Shown piece by piece: positions 20,552-28,768 of a stretch of DNA of 64,000 bases. The DNA is from Gammaproteobacteria bacterium. Lineage in GTDB: Bacteria; Pseudomonadota; Gammaproteobacteria; JAJFKO01. The DNA is taken from assembly GCA_028284465.1 (NCBI GenBank), contig JANQRR010000011.1:24899-88898 (forward strand), written 5' to 3'. Within the stretch, counting starts at the first letter, position 1; each line of letters opens with the position of its first letter. The position numbers and the translations under genes are program-made. The notes beneath the pieces are model-generated. The model worked only from the letters and a program-made list of their open reading frames with translations. It ran no database searches and had not been told where the DNA came from.

Positions 20552-21770
20552 TTATTCTTCTAAGCATTAAAATGATAACACCTAAAAAGAATATTATTGA
20601 GCAAAAATATACTAGATTAATGCTTGCATGAGATAGTGAGAACTTAATTAAAAATGGACTAGCAGCCCATGCCAATGAAGTCAATGCGGATGCTGTTCCC
20701 ATTATTTGACCTTGTTCATTAGATTTTGCATTTAAAGATAAACTAGTGATTAAAGAAACATAAGCAAATCCTAGGCAAATTGGAATAAAAAATAGAGGGA
20801 TAAGCATTTCAGCTATTGATTTATCAATCGAAAAAATAGCGACGGCGGCAGAGAGTGTTATCAGTGAAAAATATGCTAATTTTCTTATACTAATTAATTT
20901 AAGTAGTTTTGGTAGAAAATAAACTAATCCGATTGAAAAATTAAATGCATAAAAACCTAAAACTAGCCCAATTATCAGACTATTGTCTTGAAAATTTTCA
21001 TTAAGATAGATTGGTAAATATTGATAAAAAGTAAATTGGCCAAATAATAATATAAAAAGCACAATAAATAAGCCGCTCAATGATTTCGATTTTAGTGCGT
21101 ACATTAAATTATTAATTCCTGTCACAGCATTGATTTTTACTGAAGGATTAGTTTTTGATGTGTCGTTGAAAACATAAAATAAAAGGGTAAAATTTACTAA
21201 ACATATTATTGCTGCTAATAAAAGCGGGGTGATCAATAAAATTAAATATTTTTCATTTCCAGCAAAACTACCTAGTAATGGGCCAAATGTGAACCCCAGA
21301 CCATAAGAAAGGCTGATATAACCTAAGTATACTGAGCGCTGTTTTTCGGTTTTAGACATATCAACAATGGCTGCTTGAGCAACAGGCATACTACCTGCCG
21401 TTATTCCTGAAATGAGTCTGCTAATAAGAATAATTGGAATGCTAAATAGACCAATACCAAGTGATAAAATGAAAAAACCTATAATATCTCCGCCGACTGA
21501 TACTAATAATGTTTTTTTTCTTCCAATTTTATCTGATAATGTTCCAAGCAAAGGTGCTCCGAAAAACATTCCAATAGGATAGGCTGAAAAAATAAGAGTA
21601 AGAATTGTAGCCCTATATGAAGATGAAATATTAGGGCCAAAAAAGCTGAAATGGCTATGTAAAATAAGTGGTGTGAGAATGGGGAAAATGATTCCAATGC
21701 CTAAACCATCAATAAAAATCGTAAAAAGTAATACAAAAGTTGTTTTTTTATTATCTTGTTGATCTTTCAT
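20532..21770 (-). CDS. MFS drug-type efflux transporter
   Basis: 412 residues from the ATG at 21770. Twelve predicted hydrophobic segments, with the MFS loop 2-3 signature GTLSDKIGRKK after helix 2 and an acidic residue in helix 1 (FIDGLGIGIIFP), as in TetA/Bcr-type proton antiporters of the inner membrane. It is last in a minus-strand operon (15 bases after the YhhQ-like gene). Its 3' end overlaps the 3' end of the NRPS by 20 bases in a convergent arrangement. Position next to a peptide synthetase suggests export of the product or self-resistance; the substrate is inferred, not shown. Confidence 0.88.
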   Translation of the reverse strand: MKDQQDNKKTTFVLLFTIFIDGLGIGIIFPILTPLILHSHFSFFGPNISSSYRATILTLIFSAYPIGMFFGAPLLGTLSDKIGRKKTLLVSVGGDIIGFFILSLGIGLFSIPIILISRLISGITAGSMPVAQAAIVDMSKTEKQRSVYLGYISLSYGLGFTFGPLLGSFAGNEKYLILLITPLLLAAIICLVNFTLLFYVFNDTSKTNPSVKINAVTGINNLMYALKSKSLSGLFIVLFILLFGQFTFYQYLPIYLNENFQDNSLIIGLVLGFYAFNFSIGLVYFLPKLLKLISIRKLAYFSLITLSAAVAIFSIDKSIAEMLIPLFFIPICLGFAYVSLITSLSLNAKSNEQGQIMGTASALTSLAWAASPFLIKFSLSHASINLVYFCSIIFFLGVIILMLRRIITQQEK

Positions 21771-21785
21771 ATGCAATCAGCTCGT

Positions 21786-22469
21786 TTAGTTAAAAGGGTC
21801 AAGATCTTTATTGTGGTCGTAGATATCAATACCTTCTGCTTTTTTTAATAAATTAACAATAATATTTGCTGGTAATGCAAATATTATTGCATATATTACT
21901 TTGAAAAGGTACGCCCATAAGATAAACATAGTTACCTTTGTCATAAATGATGTTCCTATGAACATTAATAGAAATGCAAGCGCCGTGTAAAATGCTTCAC
22001 CGATTGTTGATGAACCAATACTACGTAACCAAAATATACGGCCTTCTACTAGCTTCTTCCATTTTGTTATAAAATAGATGTTAACATATCCTGCGGCGAT
22101 TATTGCAAATAAGCCACCAAAATATAAGTGTATAATATTGCCTGTTACAAGATTATAGGCTTGTTGACTATGCCAAAAAGTAGGTGATGGTAAGTGCGCA
22201 AGCGAGTAGGTAAAAGCAACGAAGAAAAATTGACAAATCAGCGTGTACCAAAATATTTTTTTTGAAATTTCAAATCCGTAAACTTCGGCAATAATATCGG
22301 AAATGACGAACCATAGAGGAAGAATTAAAGAACCAGCGGAGGCATACTCACCACCTACAAGCATGATCTTATTCGTTGTAATAATTGAGCTTGGCATGAT
22401 GATCATAGAAAACATGGCTAAAAATATTAAATACTTATAGCGTATAGGTTTGTTGATCATTTCTTTCAT
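21786..22469 (-). CDS. yhhQ: YhhQ/VUT-family queuosine-precursor-type transporter
   Basis: 227 residues; ATG preceded by AAAGGAG about 9 bases upstream. Six or so hydrophobic segments and the family hallmarks: a conserved early segment with LPLWFVISDIIAEVYGF and the later LRSIGSSTIGEAFYT motif. Members (PF02592) import 7-cyano-7-deazaguanine or 7-aminomethyl-7-deazaguanine for queuosine synthesis, and a minority import other vitamins. Carried here within an operon of ICE cargo behind the repressor, so it could supply a deazapurine to the host or simply be hitch-hiking metabolic cargo. Confidence 0.85.
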   Translation of the reverse strand: MKEMINKPIRYKYLIFLAMFSMIIMPSSIITTNKIMLVGGEYASAGSLILPLWFVISDIIAEVYGFEISKKIFWYTLICQFFFVAFTYSLAHLPSPTFWHSQQAYNLVTGNIIHLYFGGLFAIIAAGYVNIYFITKWKKLVEGRIFWLRSIGSSTIGEAFYTALAFLLMFIGTSFMTKVTMFILWAYLFKVIYAIIFALPANIIVNLLKKAEGIDIYDHNKDLDPFN

Positions 22470-22483
22470 AGCAAAATACTCCT

Positions 22484-23980
22484 TTATACTTGCATACGAT
22501 GTTGTGAGTGCTCCAGTTCAGTATTTTTCTCTTGATAAATGGGATATACACGTCTTGTTAATTTTGTGTATGGTATTTGTGAAAAATCAAGACTAATTGT
22601 TCCAGGGGTTGTAACGATCAAGATAGTATTGCTAATTTTTTCAAATGAGTGTCTGAAATGTTCTGACGATTTTACAATAAGTATCTTTCGTTTGTGGGGG
22701 TCAATCCCCATTTTTGAAAAACACTCAGTAGAAAATGTTTGGCATCGATTGTTATTAACAACAATATCAATACCTTGATAATGTAATGTTACTGCTTGAC
22801 CATAATTCACGGTAGAACCAGCAAATGTTGCTGTTAATTTCGGTACAATTTTACTAATTACAACATTCTTTAAATTCAATGGTGTACCAGAGTATTTGCT
22901 TTTGCCACCTAGTTTGATATCAATAGTAGAATCAACGCCTGCTTCGGTAGCTTGTTTTATGACATCTGGGTCATAGAGGGGAGATAGTGCGACCGATGTT
23001 AAGCGCTGGTTTAAAACTTCTCGTAATAAAAATGTTGAATCTCCCCTTGCACCTAGACCAGTATTATCTGAAAAATCAGCTAAAACAACAGGTTTTTCAC
23101 CCGTATCGGCTCGTGCTTTTTGTAATGCTTTTTTAGATGTATAAGCTTTAGGCATAGTTTTTCCTTTGAGTGACCGTAGCTCGGTAGCAAGAGAGCTTGC
23201 TAATGATTTTGCTAATTCATAATTATTATTTGTAATGACAAGTATTTTAGTACCTACATCGGCAACGTCTCCCCAAGGAAAGCCATGTATTACTGAAATG
23301 GATAACACATCAGGAGTCGCTTGCTCAATATGTTTTATTTTTGTATTAAACGATTTCATTGGTTCAAGTGTGGTGGCATACATTCCTATCATTAAACAAT
23401 CGACTACGGCTGTAACTGGAGAAAGTGTTTTCTTGAGATAACCCTTCATAATGCGGAAGAGATCTTTTGCTCTTTCATTATAATCGGTATGAGGGTATTC
23501 TTTAATAAAGACTAAAGCATTTGCATTTTCAATCATTTTTTCTGTTAAATGTGTGTGAGGATCAAATTCAACACCAATAAACACTTTAGGACCGACAATA
23601 TCTCTAACTCGTTTAATAATATCGCCTTCACAATCATCACATTTCTCTGATACCATAGCACCATGAAGATATAGAAAAACAGCGTTTACAGGCATTTGCA
23701 ATTTAAGATCACTAAGAATTTTATCTCTAAATTTTAAATATACTCGTTCTTCAATTTTCCCCCCAGGTTGTGCGCCGGTGCATAGGCTTTCTACATATTG
23801 CCATTGTTCAGCCTCTATAAGTTGTTTCATTGTTATCAATGGTTGGGCATAGTAATGAGGTTGAGCGCCATGATTGCCTGATTCATTATAATAGCATTCA
23901 CGAAAATTAGTCTCTGTGACTGGAAAAGGTGAAAAAGTATTAACTTCACATAGAAATCCTGCTCCGAAAATTTTTGTCAT
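22484..23980 (-). CDS. M81-family MlrC-like metallohydrolase
   Basis: 498 residues; SD GGAG lies just upstream of the ATG. Full-length match to the MlrC pattern: N-terminal EVNTF motif, LHGAM (about 106-110), FDPHTH (about 139-144) and EYPHTDYNER (about 160), which supply the metal-binding Asp/His ligands, then the MlrC C-terminal domain from about 300. MlrC was first described for cleaving linearised microcystin, a non-ribosomal peptide; related proteins act on amide bonds of small metabolites. The gene is the second of the repressor-led operon (14-base gap). A role in detoxifying or trimming the product of the neighbouring synthetase is possible but inferred. Confidence 0.85.
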   Translation of the reverse strand: MTKIFGAGFLCEVNTFSPFPVTETNFRECYYNESGNHGAQPHYYAQPLITMKQLIEAEQWQYVESLCTGAQPGGKIEERVYLKFRDKILSDLKLQMPVNAVFLYLHGAMVSEKCDDCEGDIIKRVRDIVGPKVFIGVEFDPHTHLTEKMIENANALVFIKEYPHTDYNERAKDLFRIMKGYLKKTLSPVTAVVDCLMIGMYATTLEPMKSFNTKIKHIEQATPDVLSISVIHGFPWGDVADVGTKILVITNNNYELAKSLASSLATELRSLKGKTMPKAYTSKKALQKARADTGEKPVVLADFSDNTGLGARGDSTFLLREVLNQRLTSVALSPLYDPDVIKQATEAGVDSTIDIKLGGKSKYSGTPLNLKNVVISKIVPKLTATFAGSTVNYGQAVTLHYQGIDIVVNNNRCQTFSTECFSKMGIDPHKRKILIVKSSEHFRHSFEKISNTILIVTTPGTISLDFSQIPYTKLTRRVYPIYQEKNTELEHSQHRMQV

Positions 23981-23994
23981 GGCAATACTCCTTA

Positions 23995-24654
23995 TTAAGT
24001 TTTTTTATAGTTTGTTCTTGCTGTTCTAGCTTCGACTAATGTACCAAAAAATTTTAGATCGTTTTTTTTCTCAACCTCTTTTGGTTTAAAGTCTGGGTTT
24101 AATGGTTTCAAGTAAATATCATTTCCATCAATTCGTAGTTGTTTGAATGTTATTTCATCATTACTCGAAAGAGCTACTAAAACAAAATCATTATTTTCTG
24201 GTTTGATTTCACTATCAAAAATTAAAATTGTGCCTTCAGGAAATCTTGGGTGCATCGATGAATCTTGCACTTCAAGAGCAAACGATTCTTTGCTGACAGC
24301 TTCACATGTTTTTATGTACTTCGTAGCGGAGGAATACGATTCGATGTTACTAAACTCTTTCCAATTCAATAGCGGCACTTCCTGAAAAGCTTGTTCAGCA
24401 ACTTTTCTGGTGCCTGGTTCTCGGTTGGATGGTAATGATTCTTTTCCAATGAGTTGGTCAATTGTAATTCCAAAATAATCTGCAAGGGGTAAAATAGTTT
24501 CTAGCTTTGGGCTAGCGCTTTTTCCTGCTAACAACCGATGAAGTGTAGATTGCTCTATACTTGCTAATCTAGCTAATTCAGATGTTGTTAATTTTTGTTC
24601 TTCCATGAGATGCTTCAGGATTTTACCTGCCTTAGTTGACACTGTTTGGGGCAT
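23995..24654 (-). CDS. LexA/CI-like ICE repressor (HTH plus S24 peptidase domain)
   Basis: 219 residues from ATG 24654; GTG 24666 is an alternative and neither has a strong ribosome binding site. An N-terminal XRE-type helix-turn-helix covers about residues 8-65 (TTSELARLASIEQSTLHRLL). A linker follows, then a C-terminal S24 domain with the Ser in DSSMHP and the Lys in ITFKQL as candidate catalytic dyad. I see no clear Ala-Gly autocleavage bond in the linker. It is divergent from the csrA-containing operon; two 20-bp palindromes on that promoter are the likely binding sites. It heads an operon with three cargo genes, so these would be expressed whenever the repressor is. Confidence 0.88.
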   Translation of the reverse strand: MPQTVSTKAGKILKHLMEEQKLTTSELARLASIEQSTLHRLLAGKSASPKLETILPLADYFGITIDQLIGKESLPSNREPGTRKVAEQAFQEVPLLNWKEFSNIESYSSATKYIKTCEAVSKESFALEVQDSSMHPRFPEGTILIFDSEIKPENNDFVLVALSSNDEITFKQLRIDGNDIYLKPLNPDFKPKEVEKKNDLKFFGTLVEARTARTNYKKT

Positions 24655-24878
24655 TACAACTTGCACGGCAATTATTCACATATCCATTTAACTTATGTAG
24701 TTATTCTACCTAAAATATGCGTGTATGTATAGGATTATTTTAGCTTAATTCTATTTAAGGTAATTGTTTGACCAACTCTTAGAATAATAAAATGTAACAT
24801 AAAAATATAATAAAAACAGATGCTTATGATAAGTTTTTATTATCTTAATGTATTTTTTAAAAATTAATTAAAATTTAA

Positions 24879-24898
24879 TTTATGCATTGACGCATAAA
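24879..24898. promoter_or_regulatory. Operator 1 for the LexA-like repressor
   Basis: TTTATGCATTGACGCATAAA, a 20-bp inverted repeat with arms TTTATGC/GCATAAA. It contains the -35 hexamer (TTGACG) of the rightward promoter, so occupancy would block RNA polymerase. Same sequence pattern as operator 2, centre-to-centre distance 53 bp (about five helical turns). Confidence 0.7.
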
Positions 24899-24915
24899 TT
24901 AAATAGGTTTATACT
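24887..24915 (+). promoter_or_regulatory. Rightward promoter of the csrA operon
   Basis: -35 TTGACG (24887-24892), 17-bp spacer, -10 TATACT (24910-24915), predicted start near 24922. It is flanked by operator 1 over the -35 and operator 2 at about +10 to +30. The resulting leader is about 310 nt. Confidence 0.75.
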
Positions 24916-24931
24916 CGTAAGCATAAAAATA

Positions 24932-24951
24932 TTTATGCGTTTACGCATAAA
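24932..24951. promoter_or_regulatory. Operator 2 for the LexA-like repressor
   Basis: TTTATGCGTTTACGCATAAA, a perfect 9-bp inverted repeat around a TT centre, just downstream of the predicted transcription start. It matches operator 1 at 18 of 20 positions. Confidence 0.72.
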
Positions 24952-25168
24952 TATAGAATGTTCAAGTTTACTCAAATTTTAACTTATACATCCTGTCATT
25001 ATGCTTATGCTGGATTAAGTTGAAAAATGTCAAAAACGTCAGGATTACGTGAGTAATTGAATCGTTAACCAAATTAAACAAAGGGGGTGTAAAACAGCAC
25101 AGCGAAGCAAGAAAACAAAATATTGCAGTATGTGAAACTTAGATTATTTTTAGTTATTTATTACAGGT

Positions 25169-25201
25169 ACTACGGCGAGCATTGGCACTGTTCGCCGTAG
25201 T
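25169..25201 (+). promoter_or_regulatory. Stem-loop in the csrA-operon leader
   Basis: Perfect 10-bp stem ACTACGGCGA/TCGCCGTAGT around a 13-nt loop, 34 bases before the first gene of the operon. There is no T-run, so it is not an intrinsic terminator. It may be an RNA stability or translation-control element of the 310-nt leader. The rest of the 24952-25168 stretch shows no gene. Confidence 0.55.
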
Positions 25202-25234
25202 GATGACACGATAACGATTTAGAGGTTTTATATC

Positions 25235-25528
25235 ATGTCAAATGAAAGTTTAAACGACTTCATTAACATTTTAAAGTTATATATTGACCGAAATAGGCAG
25301 TGTGTTGAGGTATATGTAAAAGCCTTAAATTGCTTTCAATCATATGGCTCACTATTTTTTCCTCAATTAACAATTTTAATAATAGAGCCAGCAGCCCAAT
25401 ATTTCCTAAGCTGCCTTGTCCGTATTCTTAATCCAAAAGTTCATGTTCAGAAAAATTTAATTGAATTATTCAGCAATTATTCCAACGTTATTGATTATTT
25501 TTTCATGACAATGGTTATTTTTAAATAA
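25235..25528 (+). CDS. Small unknown protein, first gene of the csrA operon
   Basis: 97 residues; AGAGG about 10 bases before the ATG. Contains a hydrophobic central stretch (about 38-62) but also several charged residues, so membrane insertion is uncertain. Its position, between a LexA-like repressor and a CsrA paralogue, corresponds to the lvrA/lvrB slots of Legionella ICEs, but I cannot confirm homology by eye. It ends 25 bases before csrA. Confidence 0.6.
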   Translation: MSNESLNDFINILKLYIDRNRQCVEVYVKALNCFQSYGSLFFPQLTILIIEPAAQYFLSCLVRILNPKVHVQKNLIELFSNYSNVIDYFFMTMVIFK

Positions 25529-25553
25529 TGTAGCGAAAAAGGAGATTTAGATC

Positions 25554-25739
25554 ATGTTAATTTTAACAAGAGGAACTAGTGAACGCATAGTTATTGGTGA
25601 TGATATCGATATAACTGTGCTTAATATAAAAGGCAATCATGTGCGAATTGGCATTAACGCGCCGAAAGAAGTACCTGTTCACCGTGATGAAATTTATAAA
25701 AAGATTCAGCGTAAAAAAGAACAGAATACTGTTAATTAG
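25554..25739 (+). CDS. csrA: CsrA-family RNA-binding translational regulator (ICE paralogue)
   Basis: 61 residues, full length for the family. Opens with MLILTRG, carries the core [19 protein letters not shown], and keeps Leu4, Arg6 and Arg44, the residues that contact GGA-containing RNA. CsrA dimers repress or stabilise target mRNAs. Legionella ICEs carry such paralogues (lvrC, csrT) that influence element transfer and host differentiation. It lies behind the operator-controlled promoter, so it should be induced when the repressor is lifted. SD AAAAAGGAG, itself a GGA site, would permit autoregulation. Confidence 0.92.
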   Translation: MLILTRGTSERIVIGDDIDITVLNIKGNHVRIGINAPKEVPVHRDEIYKKIQRKKEQNTVN

Positions 25740-25803
25740 AGTATTAATAATCACAGGATAAATAATGCTGTGTCAGACAAGTTTATTTTTTAAGGAGATT
25801 GTT

Positions 25804-26196
25804 ATGCGATGCTTAATAAAAGAAACATATGATAATGTGAGAACAATATTAATCGTTGATGATAGTAAACTTATTTTGAAAGTGGAAGAAATATTATGTG
25901 GTAGAGCAGGTTTTAACGTTGTTACAGCAAATTCTGCTGATGAAGCATTATGTAAAATAAGTAGTAAAGTGGATTTGATTTTAACTGATATTCAAATGCC
26001 ATCCATGAATGGCGTTCAATTAGCTAAAAAGATCCATGAAAAATATCCTGATTTATCAATTTTTGGTATTACAAGTATGACATCAGATGCAATACATAAT
26101 ATTGATAAATCAAATTTTGAAATGCTACTTGAAAAACCGCTAAAACTTGAAACGTGTCAATGGCTGTTAAGTAAAACACAGCAAAGAGCTTGTTAA
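25804..26196 (+). CDS. CheY-like single-domain response regulator
   Basis: 130 residues from ATG 25804, which has AAGGAG 7 bases upstream; ATG 25765 in frame lacks one. Receiver-domain landmarks: acidic pair in LIVDDSK (about 16-22), phospho-acceptor Asp in LILTDIQMP (about 58-60), Thr/Ser in ITSMTS and Lys in LLEKPLK. No output domain, so it would work by protein contact. No histidine kinase is in the window; a host kinase may talk to it. Last gene of the operon with csrA. Confidence 0.86.
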   Translation: MRCLIKETYDNVRTILIVDDSKLILKVEEILCGRAGFNVVTANSADEALCKISSKVDLILTDIQMPSMNGVQLAKKIHEKYPDLSIFGITSMTSDAIHNIDKSNFEMLLEKPLKLETCQWLLSKTQQRAC

Positions 26197-26220
26197 AGAA
26201 GTTTAGTTGCTATAAGGATT

Positions 26221-26622
26221 TTATAGAACGAGATTTGAGGATTTTCTTACCCATTTTGGATGTTTTTGCTTGTTAAGCCAATAGCGGATCTCTGTTTCAT
26301 TATAACGAATAAGCCCATTGAATTTTCTAAACGGTATAGGGTCATCACTTTTTCGGTTTTTGCGTAGCCAAATCTCTGACATGCGGAGTTTTTTAGCTAA
26401 ATTTTTTGTGCTATAAAATTTAAGCATTAAATCTTTTCTGCCTACCCATTGAAGGACATCCTGTTTAGAATAGCGGATCGATTTTCTGCCGATGCAGCGA
26501 TACGGTATGGGATTGTCACTTTTTCTGTTTTTTCGTAACCATCCAACTCTGATATCTAATGCGTCTGCTAATTCATTCGTAGTGTAAAGATCGATTTTAT
26601 CGTTATTGTGATAAGCAACCAT
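26221..26622 (-). CDS. Tandem helix-turn-helix (excisionase/AlpA-like) protein
   Basis: 133 residues; GAGGT lies about 8 bases before the ATG. Two clearly homologous units (about 12-59 and 69-118), each with a Thr-x-x-(E/N)-L-A opening, a central WLRKNRKSDxPIP core, and a closing IRY...W segment. Each resembles a MerR/HTH_17-type winged helix as found in excisionases and AlpA regulators. The internal duplication suggests binding of direct repeats. It is encoded 6 bases after the upstream minus-strand gene, as an operon. A role in excision or operon control is plausible. Confidence 0.72.
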   Translation of the reverse strand: MVAYHNNDKIDLYTTNELADALDIRVGWLRKNRKSDNPIPYRCIGRKSIRYSKQDVLQWVGRKDLMLKFYSTKNLAKKLRMSEIWLRKNRKSDDPIPFRKFNGLIRYNETEIRYWLNKQKHPKWVRKSSNLVL

Positions 26623-26628
26623 ATCAGA

Positions 26629-27081
26629 CTACCTCATTTCTTGTTCGATATTAATGTCAACGGTGTCTGTTGATTCAAGATGTACCCCTGGAATAGTTTT
26701 ACCTTGTTTTAAATCGTTTTCTATCTTGAAGATATCAAATATCATTTGTGAACGAAGGCTTACATAGTTAGATGGAATTGCATTTTTTGCATCAATCACA
26801 GCTTTTTGTTTGCCTGGCACCAATTTAACGATGCTACGACATTTTTCTAATTGGAACTTGTCTAATCCGGTTGATTTTAATGCGTACTTAAGTGCTTTAA
26901 GTACATTTAAGCGATTTTGTTCTAACTGACGTGCTCTTTTTAATGTGTGATAATAGTCTATGTTATCTTTATCGTATTCTTTAACGAGTGCCATAATACG
27001 TTCACGTTCTAATGCTTCATTCTGAACGAGAGATTGATGTATTTGCCTTGCTTTTATACTATCATTTTTCATTCTATTCAT
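26629..27081 (-). CDS. Unknown coiled-coil-like protein
   Basis: 150 residues from ATG 27081, preceded by AAAGGTGG at 7 bases; GTG 27093 is an alternative. Rich in Lys/Arg/Glu with long predicted helices (about 1-95), then a shorter acidic tail. No known family recognised. First gene of the minus-strand pair with the tandem-HTH protein, divergent from the unknown gene at 27637. Confidence 0.65.
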   Translation of the reverse strand: MNRMKNDSIKARQIHQSLVQNEALERERIMALVKEYDKDNIDYYHTLKRARQLEQNRLNVLKALKYALKSTGLDKFQLEKCRSIVKLVPGKQKAVIDAKNAIPSNYVSLRSQMIFDIFKIENDLKQGKTIPGVHLESTDTVDINIEQEMR

Positions 27082-27636
27082 CGTATTTTCCACCTTTGTT
27101 GAGTCAATACAGACTAAAATTGAAAAACGCTAAAGAAAAAATGCTCCCTCTGCACTTTAGCGTGCATGAAACACTATTTTTCCTTGCCATTTTTGGCAAT
27201 AGTATGAAACCTTCAACATCGATTTTTAGCGATGTTAATATTATGAATATCTCCCCAATTTATTTTTATATTCACTGTGAACCCTGTTATTTAGGCACAG
27301 CGTACTAGAGCGCTACTTCCTTCAATCATGTTGTGACATAGTATGATGAAAGTTATAGCACTCATTTATCGTGAAATAAAAGTAAGGGGTATACAACGAA
27401 GAGAAGTCATTACCCTAATATATTAAGGTAATGTGTTGGCAGTTATGAAACTTAGGATTGTTATTATATAATATATTTATCGTATGTCAATCCAAAACGT
27501 GATAAAAATTTGTCAATTAAGCTGGTTTGATTGTAATGTTGTAAATTCTGTAACAGCGTTTGCTAAGAAGACAATGTAAAATTTTGATGGATCACCTGGT
27601 ATTTATGCCAGGAGTAACATAAGGGAGTTAAATATA
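27082..27636. other. 555-bp divergent intergenic region with stem-loops
   Basis: No gene seen. Three inverted repeats follow one another: CGCTAAAG/CTTTAGCG (27128-27162), TTGCCA/TGGCAA (27184-27199) and ACATCG/CGATGT (about 27217-27237). The right end has CCTGG/CCAGG (27595-27612) just before the SD AAGGGAG of the next gene. It must hold the divergent promoters; no hexamer pair is clear enough to call. Confidence 0.5.
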
Positions 27637-28656
27637 ATGTTGGATTTTTCAAACATATTGGATCTTTCACTCACTGACATTATTCATCTTAAATTACCGT
27701 ATGTATTTGATAATATCAACGAAATAGAACGGGTTAAACAAATCATGTGTTCTGCCTTGCATTACCTAAACCACCGACAACGTTCTAAGCAAATGATAAT
27801 GGATGCTTGGGAAGATACTTATCGCTTATATAAATGGTTTTTTGATACAAAAGCTGAGGAGATCCGACAAGACGTTACTCAAAAACTTAAACGAGATCCT
27901 AAACTTGCAGTCTATACTGATATTGAGCGTTATATCGAAAAAGAAATCGAAGCATTAAAATTATCTTTTGTGAGTGAAGTTGATGTACTTGAATCTATAC
28001 TACAGACATTACCTATTGGTAACTTGTTTGAGATTCCCTGTGTTCAAACTAACTTTACAAATATGGAGTTTTTTTGTGTAATGGCACTTTACATGGCGTC
28101 TCAAGCTATAGAGCAATTAGAAACTGCTTGTAATATGTTGGATAACTGTGACATTAGCATTCTTAGTTTAATTAATGATGGCAATGAAGAAAAAGCGTTA
28201 AACAAAGCAGAAACAATATTATTGAAAAAATCTCTACAACAATATCGAGACGCTATGCAGCTATCAAAAAAAGCCAGTAATGCGATCCTTGAGGCACAAG
28301 TCGCGATTAATATAAGTATTTTTTACAATGAACTCACTGCATCGCATGTTTCTAACGTCACAAAAAGTTGGATTTCTTTTCGCCGAAGTGAAAATGGGAA
28401 AAAGTCATATATTAAGCGATATGGCGATAAACATAAAAGGCGGCGAGATAAAGCATGGTCACTTTTCTGTGAGGCTGAAAAATTAAATCCTACCGCAAAA
28501 GATAGTAATCTCATCGCAAGTATTGTTGACAAGGTACAGGAATACTCTAAGGAAATTGATTTAAAACTACTGACACCAGGTAATGAGATCGATACAATTT
28601 CTCGCATGATTGATCGAAAGCGTAAAGAATTAGGGATAAATAAAAGAAAAAAATAA
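27637..28656 (+). CDS. Unknown helical protein
   Basis: 339 residues; AAGGGAG lies about 10 bases before the ATG. Mostly alpha-helical, acidic in the first half and strongly basic near 245-275 (many Lys/Arg), ending in KRKELGINKRKK. No catalytic motif or membrane segment is recognised. Lies between the tandem-HTH pair and the antiterminator-like gene on the plus strand, so it probably belongs to the element's control or maintenance genes. Confidence 0.65.
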   Translation: MLDFSNILDLSLTDIIHLKLPYVFDNINEIERVKQIMCSALHYLNHRQRSKQMIMDAWEDTYRLYKWFFDTKAEEIRQDVTQKLKRDPKLAVYTDIERYIEKEIEALKLSFVSEVDVLESILQTLPIGNLFEIPCVQTNFTNMEFFCVMALYMASQAIEQLETACNMLDNCDISILSLINDGNEEKALNKAETILLKKSLQQYRDAMQLSKKASNAILEAQVAINISIFYNELTASHVSNVTKSWISFRRSENGKKSYIKRYGDKHKRRRDKAWSLFCEAEKLNPTAKDSNLIASIVDKVQEYSKEIDLKLLTPGNEIDTISRMIDRKRKELGINKRKK

Positions 28657-28678
28657 ATAACTTTTCGGAAATAGCCGT

Positions 28679-28695
28679 TTATTCCGACGGAATAA
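28679..28695. promoter_or_regulatory. Palindrome upstream of the Q-like gene
   Basis: TTATTCCG-A-CGGAATAA, a perfect 8-bp inverted repeat with a single central base, 74 bases before the Q-like start. No T-run follows. Candidate operator for the antiterminator gene. Confidence 0.4.
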
Positions 28696-28768
28696 CCTAC
28701 TCGAACACTAAAACATTGATTAGCATCATGTCATGTTACCGCTTGTGAAATAACAAGAGGTACATAAC

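Noticed and set aside
26210..26226. Bidirectional terminator between the receiver gene and the tandem-HTH gene
   Set aside because: CTATAA/TTATAG stem is short, A/T only and has no T-run.
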